From Bacillota bacterium (lineage in GTDB: Bacteria; Bacillota; Clostridia; Lachnospirales; Lachnospiraceae), in the NCBI GenBank assembly GCA_023393095.1, contig JAEWMT010000094.1, positions 5,174-69,173 of the forward strand: a DNA stretch of 64,000 nucleotides, in the 5' to 3' direction. Below the pieces are notes generated by a model. It ran no database searches and was not told the DNA's origin. It saw only the letters and a list, made by a program, of their open reading frames with translations. This document shows positions 58,979-64,000 of this stretch, in pieces. Numbering within the stretch: the stretch's first letter is position 1; every line of letters begins with the position of its first letter. The position numbers and the translations under genes are program-made.

Positions 58979-59233
58979 CTACTTCCCCTTACGTTTTCTT
59001 ACACATTCTGCAAGAAGGTATTCTATCTGTCCGTTAACGGAGCGGAAATCATCCTCTGCCCAGGAAGCTAGCTCGTTCCATAAGCCGGGAGACAGCCTGA
59101 GAAGAATCTGTTTTTTCGATTTTTCCTTTTCCTTAAGAGACTTTTCTCTTTTTAAAACTTCCTGCTCCATTTCCCTGAGATTTTCCAGTCTAGCCTTAAG
59201 CTTTTCTTCCTTACCTTCCATCTTATCTTCCAT
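58979..59233 (-). CDS. Arc-type ribbon-helix-helix-like protein
   Basis: This 84-residue protein has a charged coiled-coil N-terminal half (KLKARLENLREMEQEVLKRE) and a C-terminal half resembling Arc/MetJ ribbon-helix-helix proteins (KKQILLRLSPGLWNELASWA, then DFRSVNGQIEYLLAECVRKR). Such proteins are usually DNA-binding repressors, and the Arg/Lys-rich end supports nucleic-acid binding. ATG 59233 is chosen; the frame runs further upstream to 59302 into a repeat region without good ribosome sites. ATG 59221 is also possible. Target is unknown. Confidence 0.65.
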   Translation of the reverse strand: MEDKMEGKEEKLKARLENLREMEQEVLKREKSLKEKEKSKKQILLRLSPGLWNELASWAEDDFRSVNGQIEYLLAECVRKRKGK

Positions 59234-59490
59234 TTCACACAACCTTATTAATAAACTGAATTTTTGAGGTACCAAATTAGAACAAAGAATGTGCACGCAC
59301 ATTCTCCGCGCCCGAGCGGGTTACGTAGTAATATACTTCCTTACCGCGAGGTGCGCATCCTGCACGGAGTGCTTTTTATTTCATAGTACGCAATTTTCTA
59401 TGAAATAAAAATCAATGATATCCATTGAATAAAGCTAATATTATTAGGCTTAATCTGTATAACTTCATATGTTATCTATAAGGTAAATCA

Positions 59491-59689
59491 ATGAATATGT
59501 GTGCATATAGATACAGATGACGAAGAACTTTAGTTCTTTGAGATCGGCTGAAAGCGGTTGCCTTTTCTTTCGTTGAAGACTCATTAAAATGCGAGCAGCT
59601 GCGAACATTTTACATCTCCCCGGCTTAATAAGAAAGTTACCGCTTGATGGAAAGGCGAGTCATATGTATCTATATGCACACATATTCAT
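59491..59689. repeat. MITE-like element with 24-bp inverted ends
   Basis: A perfect 24-base inverted repeat occupies 59491-59514 (ATGAATATGTGTGCATATAG and four more bases) and 59666-59689. The ends and the right flank (CTCTTTACA, TTATGA-n-ACCCAAACCA) match the smaller palindrome at 22566-22677. The inside holds the structured repeat copy 2. Confidence 0.8.
59556..59641. repeat. Possible structured repeat, copy 2
   Basis: GGTTGCCTTTTCTTTCG and GAAAGTTACC form the ends, extended by AGCGGT/ACCGCT pairing; TAAAATG and CATTTTA form an inner stem. The matching parts of copy 1 (42854-42940) keep pairing in different bases, which hints at conserved structure. Confidence 0.55.
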
Positions 59690-59726
59690 CTCTTTACAAA
59701 AAGCTATATTATGACACCCAAACCAG

Positions 59727-60749
59727 TTAATAAATACTTCCGGTGTTTACAATTGGCTGGGCATCTCGATTACCGCAAAGAACTACGAGAAGGTTGCTAA
59801 CCATGGCAGCTTTACGTTCCTCGTCAAGAACCACAATTCCTTCATCACCCAATTGGTCAATTGCCATTTTCACCATACTGACAGCACCTTCCACGATTTT
59901 CTGACGAGCTGCTATAATGGCAACCGCCTGTTGCCTTTGAAGCATTGCAGCAGCGATTTCCTCAGCATAGGATAAATGGATTATTCTGACTTCCTCAATT
60001 TCAAGACCGGCAACACTTACCCGCTGCTGCAATTCTAACTTCATGCTATCGGCAATTTCCTGGCTGCTTCCTCTAAGGGTCTTCTCATCTGCATCGTTCT
60101 CCATTGTATCATACGGATATAATCTGGCTATGTTACGAATGGTAGAATCACACTGTATAGATAGAAATGTTTTATAATTTTCAACACTAAATACTGCCTT
60201 TGTAGGATCGGTTACTCTCCAAATAACAATTGCTCCAATGATGATCGGATTACCAAGCACATCGTTGACCTTCTGCTTCTCATTATTAAGGGTCATTGTC
60301 TTTGTTGAAATTTTCTTTCCGTGAGTAGACGAAACGCCGGCCTGTGCATTGGTTCCTGAGGTACCGGTTCCGATCGTAACATTCGCTGATACCGTTGAAC
60401 TTGCTGGATTAAAAGCACCGGCAAATGGATTCGTATAATAGAAGCCTTCTTTTTTGATCGTTCCGTAGTATTTTCCAAACAAAGTCATTACCAAAGCTTC
60501 GTTCGGATTAATAATGTGAAAACCACCTAACATAATACTTAAAACAATAATTAAGATTATACCTAATATAAGTAGAACCGTGCCGAGTACGATACTTCCG
60601 TGATCTAGGTTCATGGCACCTGCAATTATCATCAAAGTGGATACCACAAAACCGACTAAAACTGCGATAAGCATAATTACACCGCTAAAGGGTCGAATCT
60701 CCTTCTCTTCAATGATATTGATGGAACTATTATTTTCTCCATTACTCAT
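59727..60749 (-). CDS. SPFH/Band 7 domain membrane protein
   Basis: This 340-residue protein has two N-terminal membrane segments (VIMLIAVLVGFVVSTLMIIA and IVLGTVLLILGIILIIVLSI) followed by a Band 7/SPFH domain (about 85-300: NPNEALVMTLFGKYYGTIKK, then VIWRVTDPTKAVFSVENYKT). It ends with a helical region rich in Ala, Gln and Glu. Such flotillin/stomatin-like proteins organise membrane microdomains and oligomerise. The closest common relatives are single-copy and isolated, as here. ATG 60749 follows GGAGGATATGTTT; ATG 60764 lies 5' of that ribosome site. Confidence 0.85.
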   Translation of the reverse strand: MSNGENNSSINIIEEKEIRPFSGVIMLIAVLVGFVVSTLMIIAGAMNLDHGSIVLGTVLLILGIILIIVLSIMLGGFHIINPNEALVMTLFGKYYGTIKKEGFYYTNPFAGAFNPASSTVSANVTIGTGTSGTNAQAGVSSTHGKKISTKTMTLNNEKQKVNDVLGNPIIIGAIVIWRVTDPTKAVFSVENYKTFLSIQCDSTIRNIARLYPYDTMENDADEKTLRGSSQEIADSMKLELQQRVSVAGLEIEEVRIIHLSYAEEIAAAMLQRQQAVAIIAARQKIVEGAVSMVKMAIDQLGDEGIVVLDEERKAAMVSNLLVVLCGNRDAQPIVNTGSIY

Positions 60750-60889
60750 AAACATATCCTCCATTAATATTATTATGATATCATTTCGATATCATAATAA
60801 TACTGAACCACAATAATGTCAAGAGTAAATAATACCGAAATATTATAACAATCCAATTGTTAGGCCTACCAAGAAATGTAGAAACCAGG

Positions 60890-60938
60890 TTGACAAAAAG
60901 CACATCCGTGTTATAATAATCATAACCCCCCTAGGGGG
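60890..60938 (+). promoter_or_regulatory. csoR promoter and operator
   Basis: TTGACA (60890-60895), a 16-base spacer and TATAAT (60912-60917) are followed by CCCCCCTAGGGGG (60926-60938), flanked by AT-rich sequence. This G/C-tract palindrome is the known operator type of CsoR-family repressors and lies directly downstream of the -10, where binding would block transcription. Confidence 0.85.
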
Positions 60939-60961
60939 ATATTAATAAGGAGAATACAGCT

Positions 60962-61255
60962 ATGAGTTTAGAACATAACCATTCACATACGCATAATTCT
61001 GATGATATCAAAGCGATAGTAAACCGTCTGTCAAGAGCAATCGGGCATCTGGAAGCAGTTAAAAAGATGGTTGAAGATGGAGAAGACTGCAGTAATGTAT
61101 TAATTCAGCTCGCCGCAGTCAAATCAGCTATTAACAATACAGGAAAGTTGATTTTGAAAGAACATATAAATCATTGTATTGTGGAGGCTGTTGAACATAA
61201 TGACATCGAAGCAATCGAGGATTTGAATCATGCCATTGATAAATTCATGAAATAG
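60962..61255 (+). CDS. csoR: CsoR-family metal-sensing repressor
   Basis: This 97-residue protein is a CsoR/RcnR-type four-helix regulator. The ligand pattern is Cys43 (EDCSNVL), then His at +25 and Cys at +29 (KEHINHC), the Cu(I)-binding Cys-His-Cys set of CsoR. The N-terminus carries an extra His-rich stretch (LEHNHSHTHN) that may bind metal. Its own promoter contains the typical operator. The gene is followed by an EamA transporter 63 bases later and not by copA or copZ, which is unusual. Copper sensing is therefore likely by ligands, but the regulated function is open. Confidence 0.88.
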   Translation: MSLEHNHSHTHNSDDIKAIVNRLSRAIGHLEAVKKMVEDGEDCSNVLIQLAAVKSAINNTGKLILKEHINHCIVEAVEHNDIEAIEDLNHAIDKFMK

Positions 61256-61318
61256 CCATTTATATTATTTTAATGACATGAAGGACTATGATTAATAAGT
61301 TCGTAAAGGAAGATTTAA

Positions 61319-62200
61319 TTGAAATCAAAAAGTAATATTTCAATCTTATGGGCCGTCCTTGCAGCCGCTCTATACGCCATTAGCTCACCGGTTTCAAAAA
61401 TACTTTTAGTCCAAATCCCTACAACGATGATGGCGGCTCTGTTATATCTAGGTGCTGGCATTGGAATGTCCATCATAAGCCTATTTCGTCATCATACAAG
61501 AAAAATAACCTGTGAGATGAAACTAACCAAGAAAGAACTGCCTTTTATCGCGGCAATGATAATTTTAGATATCGCTGCTCCTATTTTTCTTATGTTAGGG
61601 TTATCCTTATCTTCTCCAGCCAATGTTTCTCTTCTTAATAACTTTGAAATTGCAGCTACTTCACTAATTGCCTATTTTATTTTCAAAGAAGCTATCACAA
61701 AGAGAATATGGATTGGTATATGTCTCATAACAATTGCCAGTATAATTCTTTCTATGAAAGATATCAGTAGTTTATCCTTTTCCATCGGTTCCCTTTTTGT
61801 TTTACTTGCATGCATCTGCTGGGGATTTGAAAATAACTGTACCAGAACGCTATCGGTAAAAGATCCGCTGCAGATCGTAATTATAAAAGGGTTCGGTTCC
61901 GGTCTTGGCTCTTTACTTATTTCCATCATATTAAAAGAAACATCCACAAATGTTACATATATGATAGGTACTCTATTCCTAGGCTTCCTATCTTATGGCC
62001 TTAGCATCTATTTCTATATCTATGCGCAAAGAGAACTCGGAGCGGCAAAAACCAGTGCCTACTATGCTATTTCTCCATTTATCGGTGTTGCAATCTCTTT
62101 TCTTTTCTTTCTTGAGTTGCCGACCCTATCTTTTATCATCGCATTACTGATTATGATTATAGGAACTTATGTGGCTTCAACTGTTGGCAAGCATAGATAG
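61319..62200 (+). CDS. EamA/DMT-family transporter
   Basis: This 293-residue membrane protein has ten helices in two EamA repeats (about 8-145 and 155-290). The N-terminus ILWAVLAAALYAISSPVSKI and ACICWGFENNCTRTLSVKDP are typical of the drug/metabolite transporter superfamily. It starts with TTG at 61319 after AAGGAAG. It lies downstream of csoR on the same strand, so it may be controlled by it; no separate promoter was recognised. Substrate unknown. Confidence 0.8.
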   Translation: MKSKSNISILWAVLAAALYAISSPVSKILLVQIPTTMMAALLYLGAGIGMSIISLFRHHTRKITCEMKLTKKELPFIAAMIILDIAAPIFLMLGLSLSSPANVSLLNNFEIAATSLIAYFIFKEAITKRIWIGICLITIASIILSMKDISSLSFSIGSLFVLLACICWGFENNCTRTLSVKDPLQIVIIKGFGSGLGSLLISIILKETSTNVTYMIGTLFLGFLSYGLSIYFYIYAQRELGAAKTSAYYAISPFIGVAISFLFFLELPTLSFIIALLIMIIGTYVASTVGKHR

Positions 62201-62276
62201 ATTAATACCCTATGTTAGCGGTGATATATCACGGATATTTAAGTGTTTTGCACCGATGTTGTCAGAGACGAAGTGC

Positions 62277-62702
62277 CTAATCTTTAAGGAACATAATTGT
62301 TCCTATCAGAAAGAGTATCATACCCATCATCTTTTTTAAACTTATTTCCGCATGATTTAGAAGCGATTCAATGACAAGACTGCTAACCATCTGCCCTGAC
62401 AGGATTAGGATTACCGAATTGGAAATGCCTAGTTCCGGTATGACCTTAGATGAAAAATATATGATTAACGCACCAAACACACCTCCGATTGCCCAAATTG
62501 GACTTACCATAAATACTTTCGGATATTTTGATATGTTTCCCATTGTAATGTTTATTAAAAGCACAAACAGCATACCCACCACCAGACTATGAAGTGTTGC
62601 AATACCTGGCGTCACGTATTTTCCAAGCTGCGAATTAATCGTAGATTCAATTGTTGTAAAAGCACCTGCCAGAATTGCTAATAACAGAAAGAAGATGTTC
62701 AT
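62277..62702 (-). CDS. DMT-family small membrane protein (YdcZ/DUF606)
   Basis: This 141-residue protein has five helices and the DUF606 (YdcZ) pattern: NIFFLLLAILAGAFTTIEST with INSQLGKYVTP, and WAIGGVFGALIIYFSSKVIP. It belongs to the drug/metabolite transporter superfamily and would need a partner or dimer, since one copy is half a DMT unit. The frame is open 22 codons further, but GGAGGCGGTT selects ATG 62702. It converges on the EamA gene. Confidence 0.8.
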   Translation of the reverse strand: MNIFFLLLAILAGAFTTIESTINSQLGKYVTPGIATLHSLVVGMLFVLLINITMGNISKYPKVFMVSPIWAIGGVFGALIIYFSSKVIPELGISNSVILILSGQMVSSLVIESLLNHAEISLKKMMGMILFLIGTIMFLKD

Positions 62703-62984
62703 AACCGCCTCCATAATACCTAGACATAATGTTAAACTTAAGCTTTTATCCAGCTTATTACTATTCATATGATAAGGAGTGTAGCTATATACGGGTGTAT
62801 AATTGGTTAATAAATGTATTCCAGGGCGTGGTTGTTCTCTAAAGGGCTGCTATTCCCTAATTTAAATGACATTTTACGATGGTATTATTTATTTTGTAAC
62901 CTGATAAAAAATAGTCTAAGGCTTACGTTTAAATATCCATATTCTGTATATACTAGGAAAATGGAAAGGAGGTTCGTAAAGAAA

Positions 62985-63140
62985 ATGAAGGATTTTAAAG
63001 ATTATTCTGTAGCTAATATTACTAATGAGGATATTGAGGCTCTCTCTAAATTAGAAAAGGTAATTGGTGATAAAACGAACTCAGACATTGTATTAATTGC
63101 ATATCAGTCAAATAGCAAGGGTGTGTCAAACTTATCCTGA
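62985..63140 (+). CDS. Small hypothetical protein
   Basis: This 51-residue protein is not recognised. It starts MKDFKDYSVANITNEDIEAL after AAAGGAGG and has a helical middle. There is no membrane or signal segment. A terminator at 63223-63260 ends its transcript, which supports expression. The longer frame upstream of 62985 does not look coding. Confidence 0.5.
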   Translation: MKDFKDYSVANITNEDIEALSKLEKVIGDKTNSDIVLIAYQSNSKGVSNLS

Positions 63141-63222
63141 AAGCTAGAGGGCTGTCACAATTGAGTAGGAGCAAGGAATTAACCTCCCACCCTCTACCTA
63201 TTCCCTATATTATGTGCTAGTT

Positions 63223-63260
63223 AAACTGGTTCTCTATTCTTTATCTGCGAGAGCCAGTTT
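63223..63260 (+). terminator. Terminator after the small protein gene
   Basis: AAACTGGTTCTC (63223-63234) pairs with GAGAGCCAGTTT (63249-63260) with one G-T wobble, followed by TCTGTATTT. It separates the small gene from the sigma factor gene. Confidence 0.75.
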
Positions 63261-63410
63261 TCTGTATTTACTAATGTATTTTACTAAATATACATAATGT
63301 AATACCATTTTTGCCAAATATACCTTTATAAATTTTAAGATATAAAAATTTATATTCCATGCAATAAAAAAAGATTCCCACGCATTATTATAGTGAACAG
63401 GAGGAAAGTC

Positions 63411-63983
63411 ATGTTATATCGCGGCTTGAATACATCACAACGAAATATGGAAGCTGAGGAATTAGATCAATACATCAAAGATATTTCCGGTGGTGATCCG
63501 AAAGCGCTTGGAAAGCTGTATAAGCAGACCAGTTCAGCAATCTATGGTTTTGCACTATCCATCGTAAAGAACACACAGGATGCGGAGGATATATTGCAAG
63601 AGGTATACGTAAAGATTTTTACAACGGCGCATACTTATCAGTCCAAAGGTAAACCAATGGCATGGATGCTAACCATTACCAGAAACTTGGCATTGATGAG
63701 AATAAGGGAACAAAAGGAAGCGATACTCATGCCAACAGAAGATATTCACTCCGCATATCACCCCGCCGTTACCGATGAGGATCGCATGGTACTCGAGGCC
63801 ATGTTGAGTAACTTAAAAGATGAGGAACGGCAAATTGTGATACTACATAGTATTACAGGGCTAAAACATCATGAAATTGCTACGCTGATGGAAATGCCCC
63901 TTCCGACTGTTCTGTCCAAATATCATAGAGCTTTAAAAAAGCTTCGAAAAATCATAAAGGAGGATGAATCATATGGTGGATAG
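63411..63983 (+). CDS. ECF-type RNA polymerase sigma factor
   Basis: This 190-residue sigma factor has region 2 (about 25-90: DPKALGKLYKQTSSAIYGFA, then NTQDAEDILQEVYVKIFTTA) and region 4 (about 125-180: LKDEERQIVILHSITGLKHH, EIATLMEMPLPTVLSKYHRA). It would direct RNA polymerase to a small set of stress promoters. The frame opens at GTG 63393, but AGGAGGAAAGTC selects ATG 63411. The next gene starts inside its last codons, in the usual place of its anti-sigma factor. Confidence 0.88.
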   Translation: MLYRGLNTSQRNMEAEELDQYIKDISGGDPKALGKLYKQTSSAIYGFALSIVKNTQDAEDILQEVYVKIFTTAHTYQSKGKPMAWMLTITRNLALMRIREQKEAILMPTEDIHSAYHPAVTDEDRMVLEAMLSNLKDEERQIVILHSITGLKHHEIATLMEMPLPTVLSKYHRALKKLRKIIKEDESYGG

Positions 63984-64000
63984 GAATCTGGAACAACGAA
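63973..64000 (+). CDS. Probable anti-sigma factor, first 9 codons (cut by window edge)
   Basis: ATG 63973 (MVDRNLEQR) overlaps the end of the sigma factor gene by 11 bases and follows AAGGAGG (63957-63963) at a 9-base distance. The function is inferred only from position; the sequence runs out of the window. Confidence 0.4.

Larger units (their letters stand above)
59234..59726. other. Non-coding spacer with repeats
   Basis: No gene is seen. It contains ATTTCATA/TATGAAAT hairpin at about 59388-59408, a segment around 59345-59390 similar to 40780-40815, the inverted repeat element 59491-59689, and the structured repeat copy 59556-59641 inside it. Confidence 0.65.

Noticed and set aside
62814..62984. 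Longer 108-residue version of the small gene at 62985-63140
   Set aside because: The upstream part has no ribosome site at its ATG and unlikely composition, while AAAGGAGG directly precedes 62985.

Overview
The window looks like chromosome from a low-GC, spore-forming, anaerobic Firmicute, most likely a Clostridia member of the Lachnospiraceae type. The evidence is a cotJABC spore-coat operon, a LysM-GH18 spore-type hydrolase, several oxygen-sensitive radical SAM enzymes, AT-rich spacers, strong AGGAGG ribosome sites, and many VanRS/Bce-like two-component and ABC modules. The species call is inference. No rRNA, tRNA, CRISPR array or intact insertion sequence was found.

1-6602 is the right end of a contractile phage-tail locus. 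Reading leftward it holds a small Xre protein, a helical protein, a sigma-region-4-like activator, a 1.1-kb non-coding promoter array, then tail terminator, sheath, tube, a frameshifting tail chaperone and the start of a probable tape measure gene. A divergent Xre repressor and an ImmA-type protease complete the switch. No terminase, portal or capsid gene lies between the regulators and the tail genes, so a tailocin (phage-tail-like bacteriocin) is a good hypothesis. The array carries four copies of a promoter with a shared upstream box, three of them followed by terminator-like hairpins, plus a 24-25 bp tandem repeat.

6735-24193 is mostly housekeeping: spore hydrolase, AraC regulator, a secreted tandem metallo-beta-lactamase-fold protein, cotJABC, a lipid kinase, a VanZ-like protein, a nuclease-helicase fusion, a DUF1292 protein, a VanRS-like pair with a serine DD-carboxypeptidase, a UvrD-family helicase and gltX.

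24507-36654 is a run of leftward operons: an ABC exporter with a large CARDB-type surface protein, an AI-2E family membrane protein with a cytidylate-kinase-like protein, and a MoxR-DUF58-transglutaminase operon. 36967-46416 is a series of rightward genes (foldase-like protein, small repeat protein, racemase, MFS pump, TetR, and a three-gene ABC-2 transporter) interrupted by palindromic repeats.

47501-56150 is a leftward module of ABC ATPase, two radical SAM proteins and a large FtsX-type permease, with a two-component system upstream. Its promoter carries 11-bp direct repeats typical of OmpR-family binding and a terminator-like hairpin just before the first gene. 56487-64000 holds a GH3 beta-glucosidase, a ribbon-helix-helix-like protein, an SPFH protein, a CsoR-type repressor with a CCCCCCTAGGGGG operator, two drug/metabolite transporters, a small ORF, and an ECF sigma factor whose anti-sigma gene begins at the window edge.

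The intergenic regions hold several families of MITE-like palindromes: 836-920 / 38417-38616 / 46455-46667; 22566-22677 / 59491-59689; and 53946-54234. A possible structured repeat also occurs at 42854-42940 and 59556-59641.
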